From: Rhodocyclaceae bacterium
GTDB lineage: Bacteria > Pseudomonadota > Gammaproteobacteria > Burkholderiales > Rhodocyclaceae
Direction of reading: 5' to 3'
NCBI GenBank assembly: GCA_020445665.1
Contig: JAGRGD010000049.1
Coordinates: 1 to 64,000, forward strand
Length of the DNA: 64,000 nt
This document shows, piece after piece, positions 16,379 through 25,197 of the stretch. Positions within the stretch are counted from its first letter, which is position 1; each line of letters starts with the position of its first letter. A model generated the notes under the pieces. The model did not search any database, was not told the DNA's origin, and was given only the letters and a program-made list of their open reading frames with translations. The translations under genes were made by a program, and so were the position numbers.

Positions 16379-17139
16379 AGGCCTTCCTGTTGGCCGCATG
16401 GTCTCTCGTCCTGCGAGACTACAGGGTGCGTTTCCGCCGCACGCTTCTCGGGGTGGTGTGGTTTTTCGTTCCCCTTTTTACTCTGGTCTCCGTGGCGCTT
16501 CTGGTCGGAAAGGACCTCGGGCTGTATCCAGAGGGGCAATCGAGGGACTATCTGCTTCGGCTGCTGACCGGGCTCATGCTCTGGCAATTGTTTGCGGACA
16601 CATGGCTCGAGCCGATGCGGCTTGCACGGCGCGCCAACATGCTTCTGCGTTCGGTCGTGTTCGACGCTCGGATCCTGCTCGCGGCGGGTGCGATTTCGGC
16701 CGTCGTCGCGATCGCCCTCAAGCTCCCCGTGCTGCTCGCGGCGGCAATCTGGTTTCAGGCGCCCTTGAGTGTCGCATTGGGGTGGTTTCCTGTCGGGATC
16801 TGCGTCCTGATCGCAATCGGAATGGCCATGGCCTGCCTCACCCTCCCATTGAGTCTTGCCTTGCTGGACGTGCGCTACGCCATGCCGGTGGTCCAGTACG
16901 CGTTGTTGCTGGCGACGCCGATCTTTTACGCATCGCCCGATTCTGGACCATTGCAGTGGATCAACCAGGTCAATCCGTTCACCTACGTGATGGTTCCGTT
17001 CCTGGACCTGATGACCGGCACGATGCCCGATGTGACAGCGGTCCTGGGTCTCGTCGTGCTTGCCGCATGCCTACTCTGGCTGGGGCTCCTCTACTATCAG
17101 GCCAAGGTTCGCCTTGCCGTGGCATATATCGGGCGCTGA
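16375..17139 (+). CDS. wzm: ABC-2 type polysaccharide export permease
   Basis: This 254-residue inner-membrane protein has about six transmembrane helices and the family-typical start RDYRVRFRRTLLGVVWFF, where the basic loop and LG-x-x-W precede the first helix. A later NQVNPFTYVMVPFLDL segment is typical of the last third of Wzm/KpsM-like permeases. It would form the channel that moves a lipid-linked polysaccharide to the periplasm with the ATPase encoded 3 bases downstream. The start is GTG 16375, overlapping the previous stop. A second, unrelated-looking wzm-wzt pair is present at 44015-46083. Confidence 0.88.
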   Translation: MKAFLLAAWSLVLRDYRVRFRRTLLGVVWFFVPLFTLVSVALLVGKDLGLYPEGQSRDYLLRLLTGLMLWQLFADTWLEPMRLARRANMLLRSVVFDARILLAAGAISAVVAIALKLPVLLAAAIWFQAPLSVALGWFPVGICVLIAIGMAMACLTLPLSLALLDVRYAMPVVQYALLLATPIFYASPDSGPLQWINQVNPFTYVMVPFLDLMTGTMPDVTAVLGLVVLAACLLWLGLLYYQAKVRLAVAYIGR

Positions 17140-17141
17140 CG

Positions 17142-18551
17142 ATGATGGAGCGTCCAGACATCGTCCTTGAGCTGGATCAGGTCGGCCGTGCATTTCCCCG
17201 CGACGTGTCCGACATCCCATCGGCCATCCTGCGCGAAATGCTATGGCCGCGTTCGCTCTTGAATCGAGCCCGGCCTGATACTTTCCCTGCTTTGCAAGGC
17301 ATCTCACTGCAGCTGCAGGCAGGGGAGAAGCTGGGCGTTATCGGTGGACATCGCAGCGGCAAGTCCATTCTGGCCGGCATCGCAAGTGGCGTATTCGCAC
17401 CGACACAAGGGCGGGTGACGGCGAGGGGCTCAAGGCTGCTGTTCGGCAGGCCTGTGGCAGGCTTCAAGCTATCCCTGAGCCTGCGAGAAAACCTGGCAAT
17501 CCGAGGGGCGCTCGCAGGCCTCTCAGGGGAGGGTCTTCTCAAGGCCGTCGGGTCGGTCCTGCAAGAGAATCGAATTGAAAGTGGGGTGGCAGACAGTCCG
17601 CTGGGGAATCTCTCGCCTTACCTGATCAGAAAGCTGGGAATGGAAATGCTCCTGCAGATTCCCGCCGACATCCTGGTGATTGATGAACTGGTCAGTGCGG
17701 GTGCAGGCGACGCCAGGTGGGCTACGAGGGCTGCGCTTGTCGATCGGCTTTCGCGCAGCACGGCACTGATCGTCAGCACGAATTTCGAGTTTCTGAAGGA
17801 AGTTGCTGAGCAGTCAATGGTCCTCCATCAGGGCCGCCTCTACGGTCCATTCCAAACCGGACTGGCGATCGAGTACTACCTCGGACGATCCGCTCCGTCG
17901 GGCGCTGATTCTGGCGGAAACTCGGTTCCGGATTTGTACTCGGACCAGATCAACAGTCCGGATGGCGAGGCAGAGGAAACGCTCGCTGATATGGAAGCGG
18001 AGCCAGGTGAGGGGCAGTACCCGCCGGAGGATCCCGGATTGTCTGATCAGGACGGCGAGGCGTTTCAACGTCGCAGCGCCAAACAGGCGTTGCTACCCCT
18101 GGTTGTCGCGACGCGGATCTTCGTGGACGGCGAAGAATACGAGCGAGCCAGATTGCGGCTGCTGAGACGGCCGGGCGAGGTCCTGCATGTGCTTGTCGAG
18201 CTGTTGCCTCGGGAATCCTTCGTGTGCACGGGCGTCAGTCTCAGCCTTCACTCCGGGACCGGGATGGAGGTGGGGCATGGCCAGAGCAAGGTTCGAGCAG
18301 TCGCCCTAAGGCGGGGTACACCGGGCAAGCTAGCCTTTCAGGTGCGCATTCCCGATTTGCCCAGGAATCACTATGGGCTAGCCATGGAGCTGGTCAAGGA
18401 GGGGGGCGCCGGCAACTTCCCGGGGCCTCCGACCAAACTCGTCGTGTTCGGGCTGCTGACCGAACGTCCAAGGGAGGCCGGCATGAACCTGGATTGCTCC
18501 TGTTTAACCATCGAAAGTGACCTATCCCACGATGCAAGCGATGCTGCCTGA
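17142..18551 (+). CDS. wzt: Wzt-like ABC exporter ATPase with degenerate motifs and C-terminal binding domain
   Basis: This 469-residue protein has an N-terminal ABC domain (about 1-240), an acidic linker (about 265-310) and a beta-rich C-terminal domain (about 325-455) in the place of the Wzt carbohydrate-binding domain. Walker A is intact (GGHRSGKS, 68-75), as is Walker B with its glutamate (ILVIDE, 177-182). The signature motif, normally YSSGM or LSGGQ, reads LSPYL (157-161). The H-loop histidine is replaced within IVSTNFEF (about 210-217), and the usual GxGFHP loop reads VAGFKL. Translation starts at ATG 17142; an open frame extends upstream but overlaps wzm. It may be a weak or regulatory ATPase, or pair with another subunit. 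Confidence 0.8.
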   Translation: MMERPDIVLELDQVGRAFPRDVSDIPSAILREMLWPRSLLNRARPDTFPALQGISLQLQAGEKLGVIGGHRSGKSILAGIASGVFAPTQGRVTARGSRLLFGRPVAGFKLSLSLRENLAIRGALAGLSGEGLLKAVGSVLQENRIESGVADSPLGNLSPYLIRKLGMEMLLQIPADILVIDELVSAGAGDARWATRAALVDRLSRSTALIVSTNFEFLKEVAEQSMVLHQGRLYGPFQTGLAIEYYLGRSAPSGADSGGNSVPDLYSDQINSPDGEAEETLADMEAEPGEGQYPPEDPGLSDQDGEAFQRRSAKQALLPLVVATRIFVDGEEYERARLRLLRRPGEVLHVLVELLPRESFVCTGVSLSLHSGTGMEVGHGQSKVRAVALRRGTPGKLAFQVRIPDLPRNHYGLAMELVKEGGAGNFPGPPTKLVVFGLLTERPREAGMNLDCSCLTIESDLSHDASDAA

Positions 18552-19413
18552 AGCCGAAACGGTCAAGCCGGACCGTCCGAAGCCCAGAAAATTTCGACGT
18601 CCCGCACGGTTGTCCTTCCCGCTTACTCCCGGGTCCGCGTTGAAGACGATCCTGCGGGTCATTCGTCACCCGCTCGCAAGCTTTCGCCTGGTCCACGACG
18701 AGGGCGTCCTGCGAGGCGCAGACTTCGTGTCGGATCCCGAGTATCGAGAGCGGTGGTCAGCCAGTATTGCCGAGTACGTGCATTGGTACTTTGCCGACAA
18801 GCGGATGATGCACAGTATCAGCTGGCTTGGCATACCGACGCGGAAGATGTTGCCTGACATGTGGGTCTATCAGGAGATCATCCACGAATGCCGGCCAGAC
18901 CATATCGTCGAGATTGGCAGCCTGTTTGGCGGGAGCGCGCTCTTCATGGCCAGTGTCTGCGACATGATGGGGCATGGTCGGGTCATTTCCGTCGATATAT
19001 CCCGGGAAAACTATCGCGTCAGCCACCCCCGGATTGTCGAGCTGACCGGGGACTGCGCCGCCCCGGAAATCGTCGATCAGGTCGAGGCCCTGGTCGGATC
19101 CGGGACTGTGATGGTCATTCACGATGCCGACCATACCCGGGAAGCCGTCAGCCGCGACCTGGAGCTCTATGCCCGGTTTGTGACCCCCGGCCAGTATCTG
19201 GTTGTGGAGGATGGCGTGGTGGACGTCTTCAGTCCCTTGCATAGCCGCATGGCACAAAGCTTTCCCGATGGAGGGCCTTTGCCTGCCGCGAAGCGCTTTC
19301 TCAAGCAGAATTCCGACAGCTTCGAACTGGATATGACGCGTGAGCGGTTTGTCCTGACCTCCAACCCGAAGGGCTATCTCCGGCGCAGGGCGTCCGCGAC
19401 GGCTGGTGAATGA
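18517..19413 (+). CDS. CmcI-type (rhamnosyl O-methyltransferase/cephalosporin hydroxylase family) protein
   Basis: This 298-residue protein belongs to the CmcI-like SAM methyltransferase family. It has the SAM motif HIVEIGSLFGGSALFMA, an acidic strand end RVISVDISRE, IHDADHTREAV, where family members bind a metal, and YLVVEDGVVD. Such proteins methylate sugar hydroxyls in polysaccharides and glycolipids. A GTG at 18517 gives a 35-base overlap with wzt; an in-frame ATG at 18532 is an alternative, and neither has a strong ribosome binding site. O-methylation of the exported glycan is the likely role, inferred from neighbours. Confidence 0.8.
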   Translation: MTYPTMQAMLPEAETVKPDRPKPRKFRRPARLSFPLTPGSALKTILRVIRHPLASFRLVHDEGVLRGADFVSDPEYRERWSASIAEYVHWYFADKRMMHSISWLGIPTRKMLPDMWVYQEIIHECRPDHIVEIGSLFGGSALFMASVCDMMGHGRVISVDISRENYRVSHPRIVELTGDCAAPEIVDQVEALVGSGTVMVIHDADHTREAVSRDLELYARFVTPGQYLVVEDGVVDVFSPLHSRMAQSFPDGGPLPAAKRFLKQNSDSFELDMTRERFVLTSNPKGYLRRRASATAGE

Positions 19414-19416
19414 CCG

Positions 19417-20298
19417 ATGCAGATCCTGTTGCACATAGGCATCGGGAAAGCCGCTTCGACAACCTTGCAGGACTGGTTTGAGCGTCATCCGGACTTCTGG
19501 CCTTTTTCCCAGAAGGCGCTCATCAGGGGGGGCGCCCGAGACAGGAAGGTTTGTGTTCTGAGCGACGAGCGTTTGTCCATCGGGCTGGAGTTCGATGCGA
19601 CGTGTGGCTTGATTGCGAAGGCGGACACCGTCAGGGAATATCGCGAGAGTCGCTGCTCCGAGCTCCAGTCGCTGTTTCCGGACGCCTACGTGCTGATTGT
19701 GACCCGTGGCTTCGCACGGTTCATTGAGTCGTTCCATGCGCAATATGTGTCGAAGGGCGGAGTGTTGCCCCTTCAGGTGTTTCTGGAGGCGTACCCGCGC
19801 GCGATCTCCGATCTCGTGGATTACAACCATCTTGTCGAGGTGTACCGGAGAGCATTTGGGGAGCGTGTCATCGTGGTTCCGGTGGAGTTGCTGTCGCGAG
19901 ACGCGGAGCGGTTCTACGGCATGATTGAAGAGTGCCTTGGACTCGCCTCCGGCATGCGCACGTCTGGCAGGAAGCTCAATTCCCGCACCTATTCGAGAAG
20001 ACTCCGTGCCCTGCCACTTTTTTCCCGCGCCTACTTCAGGCTGATACGGCCCTTCAGCCCGGCGTCCAAGCGCGTCATCCACAAGTTCTATGTGCGGCAT
20101 CTGGCTCGCGGCTGGCTGGGCTCCAGCCTTGCCCGGCTCGTTCCCGAGCGGTTTCTGGCCACCGTGCGCGTGTCGGAAGGCGAAGTGTCTCGCTTCCGAG
20201 GCCTGGCCAGCTCGCTCGCGGAGCGAGAAGTCTATTCTGAATTCCGACCGGAGTATCTGCTTGATGACGATGCAAACTGCAAGACTGTCAAGGATTGA
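19417..20298 (+). CDS. Sulfotransferase-like protein
   Basis: This 293-residue protein has an N-terminal P-loop-like motif HIGIGKAASTTLQ (residues 6-18), matching the 5'-phosphosulfate-binding loop of PAPS sulfotransferases, and a VLIVTRGFARFIESFHAQY segment corresponding to the 3'-phosphate-binding region with Arg and Ser. Members of this loose family transfer sulfate to sugars or lipids, though many bacterial homologues are uncharacterised. The start at 19417 lies 3 bases after the previous stop. A second protein of this type is encoded at 57914-58798 in the other polysaccharide locus. Confidence 0.72.
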   Translation: MQILLHIGIGKAASTTLQDWFERHPDFWPFSQKALIRGGARDRKVCVLSDERLSIGLEFDATCGLIAKADTVREYRESRCSELQSLFPDAYVLIVTRGFARFIESFHAQYVSKGGVLPLQVFLEAYPRAISDLVDYNHLVEVYRRAFGERVIVVPVELLSRDAERFYGMIEECLGLASGMRTSGRKLNSRTYSRRLRALPLFSRAYFRLIRPFSPASKRVIHKFYVRHLARGWLGSSLARLVPERFLATVRVSEGEVSRFRGLASSLAEREVYSEFRPEYLLDDDANCKTVKD

Positions 20299-20300
20299 AT

Positions 20301-20960
20301 ATGGCGTCGGCTAATGTCGCGGAGTGGGTTGCGAAGAACATCCGCCACACGGGTGTCGATGTGCTCGAACTTGGCTCCAAGCGATACAAGGACCACGCTT
20401 ACCTGGATCTGCGCGAGATCTTGCAGAAGCGCGGCAAGCCGTTCAGTTACACCGGGTGCGATCTGGCAGCCGGAGAGAACGTCGACGTCGTATTCGACCT
20501 CACGGCGCCGCTTGACGAGATCCGATCTGCGCTTGACGGCAGGACCTTCGACTCGATTTTCTGTATCAGCCTGCTCGAGCATATTCCGAACGTTTTCAAA
20601 GCGTCTCGCAACGTCGAGCAATTGCTGCGCCCCGGTGGCGCGATCTACTTGTCGGTGCCTTTCGTCTTCCGGTACCACGGCTACCCGGGTGATCTATGGC
20701 GTTTCACGCCTGAGGCTGTGTGCTTCCTGTTTCCCGGTATCGATTTTCAAGATTTCCGGTTTTCATGCGTGTCGACGCTTGAGGAGAACGACGTCCTTTC
20801 GCTACGCAATCGGAACATGGAAAAAATGAATCGCTTTCTTTTCCGGCCGAGATCACGGGAGGAGAAACTTGAGCGCAAGCGAAGCAAGCAGGAAGGCGCA
20901 GAGGTGCCGCCTTACTCGCTGGCCCCGGCCATGATCAACATGTTGGGGTTCAGGAAGTAG
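20301..20960 (+). CDS. SAM-dependent methyltransferase
   Basis: This 219-residue class I methyltransferase-type protein has motif I as VDVLELGSKRYKDH, then YTGCDL, a central ISLLEHIPN motif and LRPGGAIYLSVPF. The last 50 residues are rich in Lys, Arg and Glu. I start at ATG 20301, which has AAGGA at 20290-20294; a TTG at 20295 is also in frame and would overlap the upstream stop. The acceptor is not predictable; a sugar or a polysaccharide terminus is likely from context. Confidence 0.8.
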   Translation: MASANVAEWVAKNIRHTGVDVLELGSKRYKDHAYLDLREILQKRGKPFSYTGCDLAAGENVDVVFDLTAPLDEIRSALDGRTFDSIFCISLLEHIPNVFKASRNVEQLLRPGGAIYLSVPFVFRYHGYPGDLWRFTPEAVCFLFPGIDFQDFRFSCVSTLEENDVLSLRNRNMEKMNRFLFRPRSREEKLERKRSKQEGAEVPPYSLAPAMINMLGFRK

Positions 20961-20970
20961 AGGCGCCAGG

Positions 20971-22533
20971 ATGGCTGTGCCGAAGCATGTGTTCGAATGG
21001 TTTGCTGAGTCTGCTGGGCTGGTGGCAATGCCCTGGCTCATCCTGGGCAAGGGCCCGAGTTTCGCCGCCAGGGGCGACTATCCTCTGGATCGGTTCCGCA
21101 TACTTGCGCTGAATGATTGCGCACGCGAGTGCGAAAGGGTCGACATCGCACACTTCATCGATTTCGAGGCTTACGAGCGTTGCGCTGGAGCGCTCTCCCG
21201 GCGCCCGGATACGATTGTGGTCTTGCCGCGGTATCCGCATTTCAAGAACGCAGTTGGTGCCATCGATTTGGTGGATCTCGCGTCCAGCCACGGCAATCTG
21301 TCGCGGCTTGTCGATGCGGGGCGCCTGTTCTGGTATGACCTCTGTACCGCGCCTGTTCGCCACGCCGACCATCCCGCGCTCAATGCCTTTCATTTCAGTT
21401 CGGAAGCCGCATTCGATCTGCTGGCCTCCGCAGGTGTTCGGCAGGTCAGGTCCCTGGGTGTGGATGGCGGCAGCACCTACAGTTCAGAGTTTTCCGACCT
21501 TTCTTCGGTATCTCTTCTGGCGAACGGGCACAAGAGTTTCAATCGCCAGTTCGATTCGTTTGCCAGCGTGATTTCGAGGACGGGCGTCGACTATGCGCCG
21601 CTCGGCATGGAGACGCCGATTCGTATTTTCGTCGCGTCCAGTGACAGTGAGGCGCTGCCGGTCAGCGTACTGGAGTACTCGATCCGCCAGCACGCCAGCA
21701 GCACGGTCGAGGTGAAATGCCTCGGAAAGTGCGGCATCACGGTTCCGACGCCGCTCGCGCCAGGGAACCGGCCGCGCACCCCTTTCTCCTTCCAGCGCTT
21801 TCTGATTCCCGAGGTGTGCGGCTTTTCAGGTCGAGCCATCTATCTCGATTCGGACATGCTGGTTTTCAAGGATGTCGTGGATCTCTGGCAGCGACCGCTG
21901 GATGAGGCGAACGTGCTCACGGCCTTTTCGCCATCTGCAAGTGGGAGGAAGCCCCAGTACAGCGTGATGCTGATGGATTGCGGCCGCCTCGACTGGGACA
22001 TCCGGGACATCGTCGCGATGCTGGATTCGGGGGACCTGTCCTACGAGCAGTTGATGTACGAGTTCTCCCTGGCAGAAGCGCGAGCGGGGATCGAGCCGGA
22101 CTGGAATTCGCTGGAGACCTTCAAGGAGGGCCGGACGGCCTTGCTCCACTATACGGACATGCATACCCAGCCATGGGTGTCACATCTCAATCCGCTTGGC
22201 TACCTGTGGGTCAGGACACTTCGTCGAGCACTGGAAGATGGGGCCATACCCCTTGCCTTTGTGGAAGATGAGGTGCAGAAGGGCCACGTTCGTCCGTCAT
22301 TGCTCTATCAGTTGGCTCATGAGATTGACGAGGCCATTCTGTTGCCCCGGGCGGTCATCGCGGCCGATGCGCGGTTCACTCCGCCCTACCGGTCTCTGGT
22401 GAGCCACCATGCGTCGCCATGGGAGAATCGGCTTCTGTGGTTGCGTGCCAGCCTGCGCGCGAAATACCAGAGCAGCACCCTGTACAGGCTGGAGCGGCAT
22501 CTGCTGAGACGGCTGGCGGCATGGCTTGAATGA
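20971..22533 (+). CDS. Fused MptE/GT42-like and GT8-like glycosyltransferase
   Basis: This 520-residue two-domain protein has an N-terminal domain (20-212) with the LILGKGPSFAARGDYPL glycine loop and a later VRSLGVDGGSTY, of the MptE/GT42-like kind. The C-terminal GT8 domain (215-440) has VLEYSIRQHA, SFQRFLIPEV and the metal-binding YLDSDMLVF (DSD, 293-295). A tail (440-475) with RALEDG and GHVRPSLLYQ is shared with the proteins at 14672 and 15404. It is the single-chain form of the gene pair 13929/14672. It ends the plus-strand operon. It probably adds one or two sugars in the cytosol; donor sugars are unknown. Confidence 0.78.
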   Translation: MAVPKHVFEWFAESAGLVAMPWLILGKGPSFAARGDYPLDRFRILALNDCARECERVDIAHFIDFEAYERCAGALSRRPDTIVVLPRYPHFKNAVGAIDLVDLASSHGNLSRLVDAGRLFWYDLCTAPVRHADHPALNAFHFSSEAAFDLLASAGVRQVRSLGVDGGSTYSSEFSDLSSVSLLANGHKSFNRQFDSFASVISRTGVDYAPLGMETPIRIFVASSDSEALPVSVLEYSIRQHASSTVEVKCLGKCGITVPTPLAPGNRPRTPFSFQRFLIPEVCGFSGRAIYLDSDMLVFKDVVDLWQRPLDEANVLTAFSPSASGRKPQYSVMLMDCGRLDWDIRDIVAMLDSGDLSYEQLMYEFSLAEARAGIEPDWNSLETFKEGRTALLHYTDMHTQPWVSHLNPLGYLWVRTLRRALEDGAIPLAFVEDEVQKGHVRPSLLYQLAHEIDEAILLPRAVIAADARFTPPYRSLVSHHASPWENRLLWLRASLRAKYQSSTLYRLERHLLRRLAAWLE

Positions 22534-22675
22534 CGGCAGATCAAGAGGCGCTCGCGTGCAGGGGAAGCGACGCGGTGGCGCGCGGGTGCCGGTACGCGTG
22601 TTTCCGAATGGCCTGACTTCCAACGCGGCAATCCATTAGGCGATTTCAGTTCAGGCACTACGCGGACCACTCACT

Positions 22676-22700
22676 CCCTCTCCTTCAAGGGGGGCGAGGG
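22676..22700. repeat. Palindromic repeat, copy 1
   Basis: A CCCTCTCCTT arm, a short CA centre and an AAGGGGGGCGAGGG arm make an imperfect inverted repeat able to form a stable stem. It resembles the element at 22821-22840 (shared core CTTCAAGGGG). Confidence 0.55.
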
Positions 22701-22820
22701 CGGGAATTCGCAAGGCATGGCCCTGCGCTGCCAGAGCGGGCCGGCTGTGCTAGGCCGGCATTGGACGGGCCGGGGTGGGCATGGGGCAAGTCGCGGGGCT
22801 CAACCCCATCCCCTCCCTGG

Positions 22821-22840
22821 CCTCCCCTTCAAGGGGGAGG
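22821..22840. repeat. Palindromic repeat, copy 2
   Basis: A CCTCCCCTT arm is followed by CA and AGGGGGAGG, a near-perfect hairpin. There is no T-run after the stem, so a rho-independent terminator is not clear. It shares its core with the copy at 22676-22700. Confidence 0.6.
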
Positions 22841-22877
22841 AAGACCCGCTCCCAATCGTTACCTGTTTGCTGCCCGG

Positions 22878-23255
22878 TTAATAATCTACCCTGCGCAAAT
22901 GGGTGGCCGACCGGGCGGGGGCGTCGTTTCGCATCTCGGCTTCGACCAATGCAATGCGCTGATTGAGCCGGCGAATGTTGCGCTCCAGCCGGGATGTCAG
23001 CATGTCGGCCTGAAGGCCCTTCACGATGAGCGCCGCGAGCGCGATCAGAATGACCAGTGTCGGCCCATAGCTGATTCCGAATGCCGTTGCGATCCGGTCC
23101 GAAAGTGCCGGCGCCAGGCCGAAAATGACGGAACCGGCCGCAAGCACCAGCCAGAACATGGCATGGCCGAGCTGAAGGTGGTCCCGCCGCACCAGCAGCA
23201 GAATCACGACACCCAGTGCGGTGCCGAGCAACGCGGAAAATATCTGGTAGTTCAT
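22878..23255 (-). CDS. DUF2304 family small membrane protein
   Basis: This 125-residue protein has three predicted transmembrane helices (about 5-20, 31-49 and 63-82) followed by a charged helical tail with LERNIRRLNQRIALVEAEM, a short coiled coil. This is the layout of DUF2304 proteins, which are commonly encoded next to dolichol-phosphate-mannosyl-transferase-like GT2 enzymes. I start at ATG 23255, whose first bases overlap the TGA of the upstream GT4-GT2 gene (ATGA); a longer upstream frame exists but lacks sense. It probably helps anchor or assist that transferase at the membrane. Confidence 0.78.
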   Translation of the reverse strand: MNYQIFSALLGTALGVVILLLVRRDHLQLGHAMFWLVLAAGSVIFGLAPALSDRIATAFGISYGPTLVILIALAALIVKGLQADMLTSRLERNIRRLNQRIALVEAEMRNDAPARSATHLRRVDY

Positions 23256-25159
23256 GTCACGTCTGCCAGTTGCGTGCGACGACGACCGGCAATGCAGAGA
23301 AGCGTGGTCTTGACCATGTAGTGGGCGACCGCGAACCACGAGCTGAAGATACGGCTTTTCCCGGACTGGCGCATGTTCATTGATACGGGAATCTCGACAA
23401 TACTCAGGTGGTGGGCGCGCAATAGCAGCAGTACGCCGATATCCTGGTAATCGAGCAGCGTCGCTTCCGGCGCAGCAAGTACCGTGAGCGCCTTCGAGTC
23501 ATAGTAGCGGAATCCGGAGGTGAGGTCGGCAAAGCTGAAGCCCGACAGGCGCTGGAACCAGATCCAGGCCAATCTGCGCAATTTGCTCCCACGTTCGGGG
23601 AAGGCGCCGATCACGACATTGGCCTGGTGCCTGGAACGCATCAGGTTGGGCAGCTCGGCCGCCTCGTGCTGACCGTCGGCATCCATCGTGATGACCCCGC
23701 CGTAGCCATGCCGGAGCGCGAAACGAATGCCTGTCTGCATCGCCCCCCAAGCGCCGAGCGGCAATACGGGTTCGATCACGATGGCCCCGCATTCGCGCGC
23801 ACGGGCCGCCGTTCCGTCTCGGCTGTGATCATTGACGACAACGATATCGTGCCAGCCCGAGGCGTGCAGGCGCGACACCACGGTCCCGATAGTGTCTTCC
23901 TCGTCGCGGGCGGGAATGACGATGAGAATCCGACTCTCGTCGGACGACGGCCGCTTGTGCAGGCGAGGGTATAAATCCAGCAAGTGCCTTACCGATCTGT
24001 CCATGGAAAACTGGGCTTCAAGGGCCTGTCGGCCAGCTTCGCCGAGCCGGCGGCACTCCGCTCGATTGCTCGCAAGCCGGGTGATCTGCTCGCGCCAGTC
24101 GCCAGGATCGTCGAGGCGGGCAAGCCTGCCTGCCCCTGCGCTGCTGACCAGCCAGGGCATGCCCGAGCCGGGCAGATCCGTGACCAGGCATGGACGGCCC
24201 ATTCCCATGGCTTCGAGGATGGCAATCCCGAAGGCCTCGGTGCGTTCGCGTGATGCCAGGCAGAACAGGTCACATCGCCGGAGGAACTCGAACTTCTCCG
24301 CTTCACCCACTGCGCCTCTTAGGCGGATTCGTCCGGCGTCCTGAGGTGGCAGGCGCGAAATTCGCGCCTCCAGCGTCGCGCGCTCTTCCCCTTCTCCTAT
24401 GATGTCGAGCTCGATTCCCGGACAGCTTGCGACGGCGTCAATCAGGGTTTCGAACCCTTTGTAGTACGTCAGGCGCCCGATCGAGGCGATGCGGAATGGC
24501 CCTTCGTCCGCGCACCCGATCCGTTCCGTCCCGGTGATGCGAGGCAGGCGTTCGAGATCAATACCAAGGGCTACTGTCGAGCACTTGTGCCGCCACGGCG
24601 CGAGCGGTTCGCTGGCATCCAGGTAGGTTTGTGAGGTGGCGATGATCCTGTCGGCCCGCTCTAGCAGTGCGCGCTCGAATGGACGGTAAAGTCGATAGGC
24701 GAGTGCCAGGCCCTTTTGAATGCGCGACTGGACGACATCGGCGTGCCAATGAACGACCCACGGTATCGCGCGAGCTGCGGGGATTGCCAAGACCCACAAC
24801 GCCGAAAGGTTCGGTACGTGCAGATGCAACACGTCTGGTTCGAAATCGCGTATTGCCCGCGCCAGGCGGAATGGGAAAGCTGGTGCAATCGGTGCGAAGA
24901 TGAGCGTCACCGGAGCCGGCACACGTCGCAGCCACCTGGGGTCGTCAGAGCGGGGGGTGCCATGGACGAGGGCGAAAGCAGCCTGTCCCGCAGAACGCTG
25001 GGCGCGGACAAGATCGGCCAAGTAGATCTCGATCCCGCCGCGCTCCGGGGGAAAGAACTTGCCGACGTGAAGCACGCGGGGGAGCGATGCGTCGAATTCC
25101 GGGCTCACGTGAATGCTTCGATTGGGGCGCTGCGAAAGAATATGCGAGTGTAGTAGCAT
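23252..25159 (-). CDS. GT4-GT2 fusion glycosyltransferase
   Basis: This 635-residue bifunctional transferase has an N-terminal GT-B GT4 domain (about 27-400) with HVGKFFPPERGGIEIY, HLHVPN, IGRLTYYKGFE and EAFGIAILEAMGMGRP, the EX7E donor-binding motif. The C-terminal GT2 domain (about 412-620) has VIPARDEEDTIG, VVNDHSRDGT, TMDADGQHE as the DxD and FADLTSGFRYYD, of the polyprenyl-phosphate sugar synthase type. The GT2 half likely makes a lipid-phosphate sugar or adds a core sugar. The following DUF2304 gene is a typical partner of such GT2 enzymes. The opposite-strand TMTC-like gene starts 38 bases away. Confidence 0.85.
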   Translation of the reverse strand: MLLHSHILSQRPNRSIHVSPEFDASLPRVLHVGKFFPPERGGIEIYLADLVRAQRSAGQAAFALVHGTPRSDDPRWLRRVPAPVTLIFAPIAPAFPFRLARAIRDFEPDVLHLHVPNLSALWVLAIPAARAIPWVVHWHADVVQSRIQKGLALAYRLYRPFERALLERADRIIATSQTYLDASEPLAPWRHKCSTVALGIDLERLPRITGTERIGCADEGPFRIASIGRLTYYKGFETLIDAVASCPGIELDIIGEGEERATLEARISRLPPQDAGRIRLRGAVGEAEKFEFLRRCDLFCLASRERTEAFGIAILEAMGMGRPCLVTDLPGSGMPWLVSSAGAGRLARLDDPGDWREQITRLASNRAECRRLGEAGRQALEAQFSMDRSVRHLLDLYPRLHKRPSSDESRILIVIPARDEEDTIGTVVSRLHASGWHDIVVVNDHSRDGTAARARECGAIVIEPVLPLGAWGAMQTGIRFALRHGYGGVITMDADGQHEAAELPNLMRSRHQANVVIGAFPERGSKLRRLAWIWFQRLSGFSFADLTSGFRYYDSKALTVLAAPEATLLDYQDIGVLLLLRAHHLSIVEIPVSMNMRQSGKSRIFSSWFAVAHYMVKTTLLCIAGRRRTQLADVT

Positions 25160-25197
25160 TCCAATAATGTCGCAATCTGTTACGAGGGCCGCCGCTG

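Larger units (their letters stand above)
22534..22877. other. Intergenic region with pyrimidine/purine-rich palindromic repeats
   Basis: This 344-base convergent gap separates the plus-strand glycan operon from the minus-strand DUF2304 gene. I find no coding frame. It contains two similar CTCC...TTCAAGGGG...GAG palindromes, about 145 bases apart, listed separately. They could form hairpins ending transcription from both sides, or be copies of a small dispersed element. Confidence 0.55.
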
